A stretch of 64,000 nucleotides of DNA, from assembly GCA_029706075.1 (NCBI GenBank), contig JAINUG010000721.1:1-64000 (forward strand). Direction: 5' to 3'. Positions 14,131 through 23,290 of the stretch are shown here, piece by piece. How positions within the stretch are numbered: position 1 is the stretch's first letter; each line of letters starts with the position of its first letter. Below the pieces are notes generated by a model. It made no database searches and was not told the DNA's origin. It saw nothing but the letters and a program-made list of their open reading frames with translations. The position numbers and the translations under genes were made by a program. This DNA is from Aldrovandia affinis. Taxonomy: Eukaryota; Chordata; Actinopteri; Notacanthiformes; Halosauridae.

Positions 14131-14470
14131 GCTCCTGAGGTCTCTCTGCTCCAGAAGGACCCCTCCTCTCCTGTTGTCTGTCATGTGACCGGATTCTTCC
14201 CCCGTGGCGTCATGGTAACCTGGCAGAAGAAGGGAGAGGACCATTATGATGACGTGGAGTGGGGGGAGACGGTGCCCAACGAGGACGGAACTTTCCAGAC
14301 AACATCTCGCCTCACAGTGAAGGACTGGCAGACTGAGGACTACACCTGCGTCGTGCAGCACAAGAGTCTGGAGAAGGACATCGTTAAGAGAGTGATCGAG
14401 CGGGAGATAAGGAGGAACCAGGACATTGAGTGTGAGAGAGAGAGAGAGACAGAGAGACAGAGAGAGAGAC

Positions 14471-14513
<43 letters not shown>

Positions 14514-15066
14514 CTCACTGATTCTGTCATTAAACAAGTCAACTAGTAAAGGGCAACAATGATTCTGTCCAAGACTGAAGATAAAAATATTTATATTCAC
14601 TCATGTAATGTTATGTTTGTGTGTGTGTGTTTAATGTAACTCCCCCTGCTTACAGCACGTGGCCCCTCCAAGGGCGTCATCATCGATTGTGTGGTGGGTG
14701 TTCTCCTCCTCCTCCTCCTCGCCCTCACGGTCGGCGGGTTCGTGGTGTGGAAGAAGAGAGGCGCAGGTGAGAGAGACACACCGACACACAGAGAAACTGA
14801 CACACTACAACTCTGAGTAACTGACACAAACACACGTACACCTTATCTGAGAGACTAAGACGCCAACGCAGTGACACTCTGTACTTTATGGAGTGTCTGA
14901 GTGGAATGTTTCAGAGTCTATATAAAGTAGAACTTATATGATGTGTTGGTGGTTATTGGTAGAATTATTTACAGTGACAGACTTGTTTCGAACTCTGTCT
15001 GTTTCTGTTTCAGGCTACGGGAAGACTCAAGCTTTTACCCAATGCCATGAATTGAATGTGACTTAG
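5812..15066 (+). CDS. MHC class I heavy chain gene A (alpha1 to tail; leader outside window)
   Basis: Classical-looking class I heavy chain that would present peptides at the cell surface with beta-2-microglobulin. Exons: alpha1 5812-6072, alpha2 8188-8466, alpha3 14129-14431, TM 14656-14766, tail 15014-15066, all joined in phase 1 with GT/AG sites and no stops before the tail. By alignment to HLA numbering (my reading) it keeps Y7, Y59, T143, K146, W147, Y159, W167, Y171 and the fish-type R84, plus the N86 glycosylation site (FNQTE). Conserved cysteines are present in alpha2 (SGCEWDD, QQC) and alpha3. The gene resembles the teleost U lineage. The leader exon is not found. By comparison with unit C it should lie beyond position 1. 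Introns are filled with transposons, so expression cannot be assumed. Confidence 0.85.
6099..6410. repeat. CA/TG microsatellite
   Basis: Impure (ca)n with catg/cata interruptions, just 3' of the alpha1 exon of gene A. It is open in several frames (His-Thr and Cys-Val runs), but this is low-complexity sequence and not a gene. Confidence 0.97.
6421..6740 (+). mobile_element. LINE/SINE-like 3' end with (ttac)n tail
   Basis: About 300 bp ending in gtgctatataaataaaccc followed by ttacttacttactta, the form of a LINE-derived 3' end with a short tandem tail. No coding remnant is visible, so the family is uncertain. A CA-rich stretch follows at 6741-6850. Confidence 0.45.
6893..8147 (-). mobile_element. 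LTR-like insertion in gene A intron 2
   Basis: About 1.25 kb present only in gene A. In genes B and C the text gtgctccaggtgcagagtggtgaggg is continuous, while in A it is split here. Read on the minus strand, the left end gives gaataaagatccg followed by about 40 bp ending cccgacaaca, like an LTR polyadenylation region. The other end reads tgtggagaca. TG...CA ends fit a solo LTR of minus orientation. I could not find a clean target duplication and there is no coding sequence. Confidence 0.45.
8188..8466 (+). CDS. Gene A exon 3, alpha2 domain
   Basis: 279 bp, acceptor tctctccag, donor gtacag, phase 1. Reads GVHVYQTMSGCEWDD at the start, GYDGEDLLVFDLKN in the middle and YGRSTLERT at the end. The two cysteines of the alpha2 disulfide are present (GCEW and QQCP). 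Residues equivalent to T143, K146 and W147 (GTARKWN), Y159 (NYL), W167 (AWL) and Y171 are conserved. Same length as the gene C exon; the gene B exon is 5 bp shorter. Confidence 0.92.
8958..10303 (+). mobile_element. Probable non-autonomous PIF/Harbinger-like element inside Tx1 LINE
   Basis: This stretch interrupts the LINE ORF1. Its left part (8964-9310) matches the reverse complement of 31580-31940, where a start codon opens a short Myb/SANT-like reading (FSKEESDLLVREVRKSW). The corresponding reading here is seen at 9210-9290 (FLVQEVRKSWHANQRGKTRR). The ends share inverted cggcgcta/tggcgcttta blocks. No transposase gene is present. The assignment rests on the Myb-like piece and is tentative. 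Confidence 0.45.
10309..11070 (+). pseudogene. Tx1 LINE ORF1 fragments (zinc-knuckle-like)
   Basis: Two readings, 10309-10707 and 10762-11070, form an ORF1-like protein: KCFECGDVGLKGFECPH is a CCHC knuckle whose histidine is replaced by Leu, followed by a low-complexity Ser/Gly/Ala region. The second part (CDLYSLEEINYFLDETFGKS, then a Lys-rich end) is a typical C-terminal segment of Tx1-like ORF1. Stops and a short internal tandem duplication near 10640-10740 (gctaacagtgtagcaggcag twice) separate them. Confidence 0.6.
12275..13523 (+). mobile_element. hAT transposon, 1249 bp, with 8-bp target duplication
   Basis: Termini cagcggttctcaaac and gtttgagaaaccctg are inverted. The 8-bp duplication gtttagat flanks both ends (12267-12274 and 13524-13531), which is the hAT signature. 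Inside is a broken transposase: a BED-type zinc finger reading (CVVCGEVLANERFKPCKMQRHLQTKH, 12810-12900) and the start of the catalytic region (QLDKTTDVSSDAQLLTYIRY, 13240-13300). The rest of the transposase is deleted. It sits in the Tx1 LINE and is therefore younger than it. Confidence 0.93.
13963..14126 (+). repeat. CT microsatellite abutting the alpha3 acceptor of gene A
   Basis: About 165 bp of almost pure (ct)n running straight into the alpha3 splice acceptor ctctcag. Gene B has the same tract expanded to 2.6 kb. Confidence 0.97.
14129..14431 (+). CDS. Gene A exon 4, alpha3 immunoglobulin domain
   Basis: 303 bp, phase 1. Reads VAPEVSLLQKDPSSPVVCHV and then TGFFPRGVMVTWQKKGEDH, with the C1-set cysteines (CHVTGFFP and YTCVVQHKS) and the Trp of the Ig fold. 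It differs from the gene B exon at very few residues (WGE versus LRE, VVQ versus IVE). This domain binds beta-2-microglobulin and the CD8 co-receptor in the family. The donor is tgtgaga, weaker than gtgagt in gene B, and is followed by a (ga)n tract to 14513. Confidence 0.93.
14656..14766 (+). CDS. Gene A exon 5, connecting peptide and transmembrane segment
   Basis: 111 bp, phase 1. Encodes RGPSKGVIIDC, then a run of about 20 hydrophobic residues (VVGVLLLLLLALTVGGFVVW), then KKRG as stop-transfer. The gene B counterpart is two codons shorter because A has extra ctc repeats (Leu). Confidence 0.9.
15014..15066 (+). CDS. Gene A terminal tail exon with read-through of the old exon 6 donor
   Basis: Acceptor gtttcag. 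Reads GYGKT as in gene B, but the donor (aacagtgagtatat in B at 42400-42415) is missing through a deletion of about 21 bp. Translation continues to TAG at 15064-15066, adding QAFTQCHELNVT. The original last exon survives as a vestige at 15302-15333. Confidence 0.7.
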
Positions 15067-15301
15067 AGCTCATTCAGTCAGGTCACAGATGAGCAGGTTT
15101 CACACTGTTATCGCTGTCTTGAGGTTTCAATCCTGAAAGCCAACCTTCAGGTGTACGTGAAGTAATTTAATATTAAATGGTTCAGTCACAGTGAATGAGC
15201 TGGTGCCAGTTCAGTGTGAATATGAAGGGCCCAGACCCTGGGATATGAACTACACTGGGCCTTGCTGAACTGCTGTTCTAACTTTGTGTTTCTCATTGTA
15301 G

Positions 15302-15333
15302 CCTCTGATACGGGTTTGAGAACTCTGACATGA
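15302..15333 (+). pseudogene. Gene A vestigial exon 7 (tail)
   Basis: The acceptor ttctcattgtag is kept and the reading matches gene B exon 7 for about five codons. A short deletion and change then lead to TGA at 15331-15333. With the exon 6 donor gone it is probably not used. Similar tail repeats follow to 15400. Confidence 0.6.
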
Positions 15334-15530
15334 GGACTGTGGACACTGCCACGGTTTCTGAGCACTCTTGACGAACCTCTAGTCAAAGCCTGAGATCACT
15401 CTGCCGAATGCACAGTAAGTCACTTTACTGTGTATCTTAGCTACTGTAGAGAAAGATCGCTGTCACTAACACACAGTATTGAACTTTTTATGGATCTCAC
15501 CAATAGAGATATCACTCTCCTTAACGCACA

Positions 15531-16460
<930 letters not shown>

Positions 16461-16495
16461 ACACACATACACACATGCACACATGCACACACGCA

Positions 16496-16548
<53 letters not shown>

Positions 16549-16627
16549 ATACACACACTCATACACATACACACACTCACACTCACACTCACACTCACAC
16601 TCACACACACTCACACTCACACACACA

Positions 16628-16705
16628 CAGTATTTTCAATTGAACCCACAACTTAAGCATTGTCAGCGCAACACTCTACCTCCTGAGCCACACCGAACCA
16701 TTAAT
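16628..16705 (-). mobile_element. tRNA-derived SINE head fragment
   Basis: On the minus strand it reads a tRNA-like head with ggctcaggaggtagagtgtt (box A-like) and a box B-like gttcaat. It belongs to the same family as 18792-18947 and 57451-57600. The tail is missing. Confidence 0.6.
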
Positions 16706-16839
16706 AGATAAGAGAGCTTGTTTTTATATATCGCCTTTCACCTCATGATCTCAAAGTGCTTTACAGTGAAGGGGGGGGAACTCACCTCAACCACCACCAG
16801 TTTGTAGCGCCCACCTGGGTTCTGCACGGCAGCCATTTT

Positions 16840-17807
16840 GTTCTTCACTCTTTTTTAAAACACTGTACAGATTAGATGGATGAGAAAGTGTGTGAGGTGC
16901 ACCCATAGCCCATTACAGTGAGCTTATTGCACACAACAGACTGAGGGATGGAGAATAGCAATTGAAACAGAACTCAGCTAATAGCAGGTGCTCATTTCAG
17001 CATGTCAGAGTCAGTGGCGTCTTTAGCCCCAAACCATGTTCTTTTGACAAGCCCGATATCTTTTTAATGGCTTTTTTTTTTTGGGGGAGTAAACCCAATG
17101 CCTGTTGCTCGCTCCCCAGACTAGCATTTCTCACACATCTAACATGAAAGCGAGTGAACAGACTGTCTGACACCCAGTTTGTTTTCCCCGCCCCTTGGGC
17201 TGGGTGCCAAATTCCAGCAAGGGGCGACACGTCTGAGGTGTAATGTTCCATAATGAAGTCAGTATCACTCACCTGTCAGTACTGCACCCTAAATTGAAAT
17301 GTGTATTTCCAAGTAAACCACATGTAGCGTTGTGCATATACTGGATGTGACCTTTGCTGCTGCTGTCATATCCTATGCTATGCTCTCTTATTTGAGAGCA
17401 TCAGTATAAGTTCTAAAAAAGTTAAAAACTATCATTTGTATTAATTAATTTCAGTGATTTAAAGGCAGCACGCTTAGTTTTTCTCCAAAGGTGCTATAAG
17501 ATAGTAACTATAATTTTTATTAATCAGACAATGAGATAAAAAGTTGAGTTTTATCTCATTGTCTGATCAGAAAGTAAAACATTTATTTGAAATAAGAAGA
17601 CAAAATGAACTTAATTGAGCTAATAGTAATAAGTGGTTATATCAGGGTGTAGTTTCAGTACTGGAGTTGAGTCATGGCATTAGAGGAATGCCGTCCTTCA
17701 GTCACAGAACTTATGATCTAATCTGCAGAATTATTCCCCCCACAATATCCTCCACACAAGCTCTATGCATTATATATTCTGCAATTACCTTTTTTTTATA
17801 TTGTATA
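16840..17807. other. 3' flank of gene A, paralogous to gene B flank (44630-45130)
   Basis: Non-coding sequence shared between units A and B, for example cactgtacagattagat and agcccattacagtgagctta. Unit A has extra pieces here (about 17190-17640). No gene seen. Confidence 0.75.
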
Positions 17808-18046
17808 TACAGCTCTGGAAAAAATTAAGAGACCACTCCACATTTTTCTTAAATCAGCATCTCTACATGTATGGCAGCCATTCCATTCCAGTGTCTGTTG
17901 GATTTCAACATAAACACACCTCATTCTACTTAATGAAGTACTGATTATATATAATGACAATGACAATATAAAATAATGTTAAAATGCATTATTTTCTGCA
18001 CTGATTGCTTTATTGCTACCTTTGAATTGTGGCTACAGATTTACCT

Positions 18047-18213
18047 ACAGGGTCCTAGTTTAACTATGTGGTTGCTCCTACCACCTAGGAACTGTACTTC
18101 CCGCTAGGGTGGCTTTCAGCTAAACTGTTCGTGATTACGGTTAACACTTTGTTGTACGTCGCTCTGGATAAGAGCGTCTGGAAAATGCCTGTAATGTAAT
18201 GTAATGTAATGTA
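18047..18213 (+). mobile_element. SINE tail with (tgtaa)n-type end
   Basis: Contains gtcgctctggataagagcgt and ends in repeated tgtaatg (18190-18210). It is the tail of the same family as 30531-30741; the tRNA-like head is degraded. Confidence 0.6.
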
Positions 18214-18487
18214 AAGGTCTGGGTTTTCGGTATTCCGCGGCCCCTGGTGGTCTGTGAAGGTATTGCATGGGGTCCCTGACAATGCATTCAATAATGTAGT
18301 TTCACTGCCGTGTCCGCGGCCCCCTGGTGGTCTGTGAAGGTAATGTCGTTTCACTGCCGGAAGCTGAAAATATTGTAGCGATCCAGGGGGGTCGCTCATT
18401 GGAATGTGTGCGCGGGGCATTATGGGGGAATGATGTTCTGTGGTTGTTCGTTCCCCCTGTGTAATTGGGTTAATTGTGCTGTTTTTA

Positions 18488-18572
18488 TATGCCATTTAGC
18501 AGACGCTTTTATCCAAAGCGACTTACAGTAGTGAATGCATACATTTTTCAGTATGTGGTCCTAGTGGTAACT
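18488..18572 (-). mobile_element. SINE tail fragment
   Basis: Minus-strand tail reading actgtaagtcgctttggat and taaaagcgtctgctaaatgg. The tRNA-like head is missing. Same family as the next entry. Confidence 0.75.
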
Positions 18573-18791
18573 TTGTTAAACTTTGCTATATGTGTTATGT
18601 AACTTTGTTATATGTGTTAGCTGGCTGGTCGCAGTGTGCTAAATGTCGAAGCCAGTATACCTGTATTGTTTGGTGTAGTCCCTTGAAATATCAGGGCAAA
18701 AGTGTTCGTCATCGAATGAGTGTTCTCGTTGATGAGTGTACTTCCGAGTTGTTGTAACTACTTGAAAAAGTTTTATGGTCTGGCGTGTATA

Positions 18792-18947
18792 TATATGCCG
18801 TTTAGCAGACGCTTTTATCCAAAGCGACTTACAGTAGTGAATGCATACTTTTTATTTTTTTCAGTATATGTGGTCCCACTGGGGATTGAACCCACAACCT
18901 AAGTGTTGCCAACACCATGCTCTACCTACTGAGCCACAGAGAACCAC
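18792..18947 (-). mobile_element. tRNA-derived SINE, full-length
   Basis: Read on the minus strand: ggtggttctctgtggctcag, aggtagagcatgg, then box B-like gggttcaatcccc, then the tail gtaagtcgctttggataaaa and gcgtctgctaaacgg. The tRNA-like head with internal pol III promoter boxes and the fish SINE tail define it. A close copy is at 57451-57600 on the + strand. Confidence 0.88.
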
Positions 18948-19670
18948 CTTTGCAGGACGCGTCTGTACCAGCAAAGTTCCTGTGGTATTATCCGGAGTTG
19001 TGCGGTGTATGGAACATGGATATTTATCGCACCTTTTAATAAAGTTTTTGCATTTTTGCAACGCAGCTGGACTCTGTGCACCTGATACACACCTCGCTAC
19101 AATGTTTTTATTAATATATTTTTGAATTTTTACACATTTACATTTATTATTTCTTGTTTGTGAATAATCAGATCCATCCAAATATATAAAATGTAGTTTA
19201 GTGCTGTTAGCTAGCTGTTACTGCTACGCCATTAGCTAGCTAGTTAATTTGTTAGTTTACATCGGTTCGTAGTTAGGAAAAAGCCAGAAGAAACGGAAAC
19301 GTAAGAGGGAAAGACCAAGAAGAAAATACAGCGAGGATTATGTTAAATATGGATTTACATCTACTACTGACAAAGCAGGAGACGAGGTACCACTGTGTTT
19401 CATATGCTCAACACGTCTTTCAAATGAAGCCATGAAGCCGTCAAAACTATTGCGGCATATGCAGACTCATCACAGTTCCTGGAAGGCCAAGCCTATGGAG
19501 TAGTTCAAGAGATGTTGCGTAATTTTAAAGGACAGCAGACGCTCATGAGAAAGAGTGCAAAAGTGAGTGAAAATGCACTGACAGCATCATATCAGGTGGT
19601 GCTTAGAGTTGCACAATGCAAAAAAAAACATACCATCGCAGAACAACTTATTTTACCAGCGGCTATAGAC

Positions 19671-19868
19671 ATTACATTACATTACAGGCATTTAGCAGAC
19701 GCAGTTTACATTTCTTTACAATCCATTTATACAGCTGGATATTAACTGAAGCAATTCAGGTTAAGTACCTTGCTCAAGGGTACAATGGCAGTGTCCCACC
19801 TGGGGATTGAACCTGCAACTTTAACGTTACAAGCCCAGTTCCCTAACCATTACACCACACTGCCTGCC
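19671..19868 (-). mobile_element. tRNA-derived SINE (tgtaatg tail) inserted in hAT transposase
   Basis: Minus-strand head agtgtggtgtaatggttagg and gcaggttcaatccccaggtg, body with cttgagcaaggtac, tail ending cctgtaatgtaatgtaatgt. Short flanking duplication tagac. It cuts the hAT coding sequence between the BED finger and the catalytic region. Counterpart on the + strand at 30531-30741. Confidence 0.88.
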
Positions 19869-19927
19869 TAGACATGTGTAAAACCATGGTAAACAAAGAA
19901 TGTGCAAACAAATAAAAAAGCATCCCC

Positions 19928-21366
19928 TTGTCAGATAGCACAGTGGGACGACGAATTGTGGAAATGGCCAGTGATGTGAAAGAGCAGTTGACAGAGAAAC
20001 GTAGATTGGCTCAAGGGTTCTCGATTCGAATTGACGAGTCGACAGGTATTACTAACGATGCGCAACTGTTGATTTTTGTGCGATACGAGGACAGTGGTGC
20101 TTTGTGTGAGAAATTTCTTTTTTGCAAACCACTGCCAGGGCGAACGACAGGTGCAGAGATCTTTAAAGCCCTTGATGAATTTTTCAAAGACCACGATATT
20201 TCGTGGCAAAAGTGTGTGGCATTATGTAGTGATGGAGCCAGAGCTAAGAGCGGCAGCCAGACTGGATTATTTGTGCACGCGAGGAAAGCGTCACCAGGGA
20301 TCATTTGGTCACATTGCATGATCCATCGTGAGTCCCTGGCCTCCAAAGAACTACGCATTGAGCTCAGCAATGTGTTTGATGCTGTTGTGAAGACAGTAAA
20401 CCTCATCAAGCGAAAGGCATTAAATACACGCCTGTTCTCATCCCTTTGTGAGGGCTTAGGAAGCGAGCACACCTCTCTCCTTTACCACTCAGAGGTGAGA
20501 TGGCTGTCTGTTGCCGTCAGGGCGCGGTGCTAGCGCAAACAGTGTGGTTGAACTGCGTGGCGCTGTCCATGATTTCTTATAGCGAGCAGAACTACAATGA
20601 ACTGGCTGCTAATTTCAACGACAGAGAGTGGTTAACTAAGCTGCCCTATCTCACTGATGTTTTTGCTGAGCTTAACGACAGAGAGTGGTTAACTAAGCTG
20701 CCGTATCTCACTGATGTTTTTGCTGAGCTTAACGACAGAGAGTGGTTAACTAAGCTGCCGTATCTCACTGATGTTTTTGCTGAGCTTAACAAGTTGAACA
20801 GCTCCATGCAAGGCAGAGATGCAAACGTCTTACAGCTGTATGAAAAATTTGAGGCATTTATTAGAAAAATGAAAAGGTGGGGAGAGCGAGTAGAGGGGGG
20901 TAACCTGGCTATGTTTCCATCAATTGAGGAATATTCTGACAGCGCTGAAATGAAAGACATTATCAGTGGCCATTTGAGGAGGCTTGTGCTTCAATTCCCA
21001 AAGTACTTCTCTGAGTCTGAGCAGTGGATCCTGCTCCCATTCAGTGATGATGCAGCAGCAGGGTCACGCTTAACTACTGCAGAAGAGGATCAGCTGATTG
21101 AAATGTCCGCGCACTCTGTCAAGAGGTATATGTATGAAACACAGCCCCTTGTGAAGTTCTGGATGGGTTGTCAGGCAGAATTTCCAGAGCTTACAGCAAA
21201 AGCAGTAAAGTGTCTTTTACCTTTTGCAACTACATATCTCTGTGAGAGTGGATTTTCCACACTGGCATACCTGAAGAATGGGTACAGGGCTAGGCTGGAG
21301 CCAGACAATGATATGCCAAGAATAGACAGACTGTGTGCAACTCACCACGCCCAGAAATCACACTAA
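19928..21366 (+). pseudogene. hAT transposase remnant
   Basis: Reading 19928-20533 covers the RNase H-like catalytic core (FSIRIDESTGITNDAQLLIF, CSDGARAKSG, HCMIHRESLASKEL, LLYHSEVRWLS). After two indels near 20515-20590 the frame is regained and runs to 21366, ending in the C-terminal dimerisation motif (YLCESGFSTLAYLKNGYRAR). Frame breaks and the SINE insertion inactivate it. A tripled 19-residue segment is present. Confidence 0.85.
20617..20787 (+). repeat. 57-bp in-frame repeat x3 within hAT transposase
   Basis: Three consecutive, almost identical 57-bp units encode NDREWLTKLPYLTDVFAEL three times (starts 20617, 20674 and 20731). Related hAT proteins have this segment once, as far as I know. 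Confidence 0.95.
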
Positions 21367-21655
21367 CAGGTAAGAAAAAAACCTAATATCAGCCCCTGTC
21401 CCCACCCCACACAACAGTGGGCCCCAGGTTGCTTCTTAGTCAGGATGGTGGTCCCTGGGTCACCATCAGTTGAAAACCCCTGCTCTTAAATGACAATATT
21501 TTTATTTGGAATTTGGGAGAAATGTTGTCAGTAGTTTATAGAATAAAACAAAAATGTTCATTTTTACTCAACACATACCTATAAATAGTAAAACCAGAGA
21601 AACTGATCATTTTGCAGTGGTCTCTTAATTTTTTCCAGAGCTGTATACCTATATA

Positions 21656-23288
21656 CAGTGGGTTCGGAAAGTATTCAGACCCCCTTAAATTTTTCACTCT
21701 TTGTCATATTGCAGCCATTTGCTAAAATCAATTAATTTCATTTTTTTCCTCGTTCATGCACACACAGCACCCAATATTGTCAGAAAAACACAGACTTGTA
21801 GAAATTTTTGCAGATTTATTACAAAATAAACACTGAAATATCACATGGCCATAAGTATTCAGACCCTTTGCTGTGACACTTGTATATTTAACTCAGGTGC
21901 TGTCCAATTCTTCTGATCATCCTTGAGATGGGCCTACACCTTCATTGGAGTCCAGCTGTGCTTAATTATATTGATTGGACTTGATTTGGAAAGGCACACA
22001 CCTGTCTATGTAAGGTCCCACAGTTGACAGTGCATGTCAGAGTAAAAACCAAGCCATGAAGTCCTAGGAACTCTCCATAGACCTCCGAGATAGAATTGTG
22101 TTGAGGCATAGATCTGGGGAAGGGTATAAAAACATTGCTAAAGCATTGAAAGCACCCAGGAGAACAGTGGGCTCCATCATTGTGAAATGGAATAAGTTTG
22201 AAACCACCACAACTCTTCTTAGAGCTGGCCGTCTGGCCAAACGAAGTAACCGGGCAAGAAGGGACATGGTCAGGAGGTGACCAAGAACCCAATGGCCACT
22301 CTAAGAGAGCTTCAGAGTTCCTCTGCAGCGATGGGAGAACCTGGTAGAAGGACAAACATCTCTGCAGCACTCCCATCAATCAGACCTTTATGGTAGCACT
22401 TGGCATTCAGGCCAAAAATTTCAATTTGTGTCTCATCAGACCGGATAATCTTTTTCCTGATGCTCTTAGAGTCCTTTAAGTACCATTTGGCAAACTCCAG
22501 GTGGGCTGTCATATGCCTTTCACTCAGAAGTAGCTTCCGTCTAGCCACTACCATAAAGGTCTGATTGATGGGAGTGCTGCAGAGATGTTTGTCCTTCTAC
22601 CAGGTTCTCCCATCGCTGCAGAGGAACTCTGAAGCTCTCTTAGAGTGGCCATTGGGTTCTTGGTCACCTCCTGACCATGTCCCTTCTTGCCCGGTTACTT
22701 AGTTTGGCCAGACGGCCAGCTCTAAGAAGAGTCGTGGTGGTTTCAAACTTATTCCATTTCACAATGATGGAGCCCACTGTTCTCCTGGGTGCTTGCAATG
22801 CTTTAGCAATGTTTTTATACCCTTCCCCAGATCTATGCCTCAACACAATTCTATCTCGGAGGTCTATGGAGAGTTCCTAGGACTTCATGGCTTGGTTTTT
22901 ACTCTGACATGCACTGTCAACTGTGGGACCTTACATAGACAGGTGTGTGCCTTTCCAAATCAAGTCCAATCAATATAATTAAGCACAGCTGGACTCCAAT
23001 GAAGGTGTAGGCCCATCTCAAGGATGATCAGAAGAATTGGACAGCACCTGAGTTAAATATACAAGTGTCACAGCAAAGGGTCTGAATACTTATGGCCATG
23101 TGATATTTCAGTGTTTATTTTGTAATAAATCTGCAAACATTTCTACAAGTCTGTGTTTTTCTGACAATATTGGGTGCTGTGTGTGCATGAACGAGGAAAA
23201 AAATGAAATTAATTGATTTTAGCAAATGGCTGCAATATGACAAAGAGTGAAAAATTTAAGGGGGTCTGAATACTTTCCGAACCCACTG
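21656..23288. mobile_element. Foldback (palindromic) Tc1 element, 740-bp arms
   Basis: TA-flanked element whose left arm (21656-22395) is the reverse complement of the right arm (22549-23288) with no net length difference and only scattered mismatches. The spacer is 153 bp. Each arm contains the 5' terminus (cagtgggttcggaaagtatt) and the transposase N-terminal helix-turn-helix (RTVGSIIVKWNKFETTTTLL). The spacer continues the minus-strand transposase to its first catalytic Asp (RSDETQIEIFG). The C-terminal half is missing, so it is non-autonomous. Absent from the gene B flank. Confidence 0.94.
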
Positions 23289-23290
23289 TA

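Larger units (their letters stand above)
18374..19101 (+). mobile_element. Solo LTR inside hAT, itself carrying SINEs
   Basis: Begins tgtagcgatcc and ends cacctcgctaca, so the termini are an 8-bp inverted tgtagcga/tcgctaca. A polyadenylation-like ttaataaag lies about 65 bp before the end. Flanks are aatat and atgtt, a poor target-duplication match. Two SINE pieces (18488-18572 and 18792-18947) sit inside. No retroviral genes are present. Confidence 0.6.
18214..21482 (+). mobile_element. hAT element with BED finger (ZBED-like transposase), invaded
   Basis: The right end ...agttgaaaacccctg is hAT-like (inverse of caggggttttcaact). The left end near 18214-18235 is similar but degraded, and no clean 8-bp duplication is visible. 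It contains a BED zinc finger (CFICSTRLSNEAMKPSKLLRHMQTHH, 19390-19475), the catalytic region (19928-20533) and the C-terminal dimerisation region (to 21366). A solo LTR and SINEs are inserted in it. Confidence 0.8.
17810..21643 (+). mobile_element. Tc1/mariner short element split by nested insertions
   Basis: Ends cagctctggaaaaaattaag and cttaattttttccagagctg are perfect inverted termini with TA on both sides (17808-17809 and 21644-21645). The element's own sequence is only 17810-18045 and 21483-21643, with no transposase. Everything between was inserted later. Gene B's flank lacks the element (ttgtatatattttttttta near 45130), so it came after the A/B duplication or was lost in B. Confidence 0.88.

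Noticed and set aside
17190..17640. Possible extra exon in the gene A flank with a splice-like tttttttttttgggggag
   Set aside because: No conserved reading, and the homologous part of unit B has different frames.
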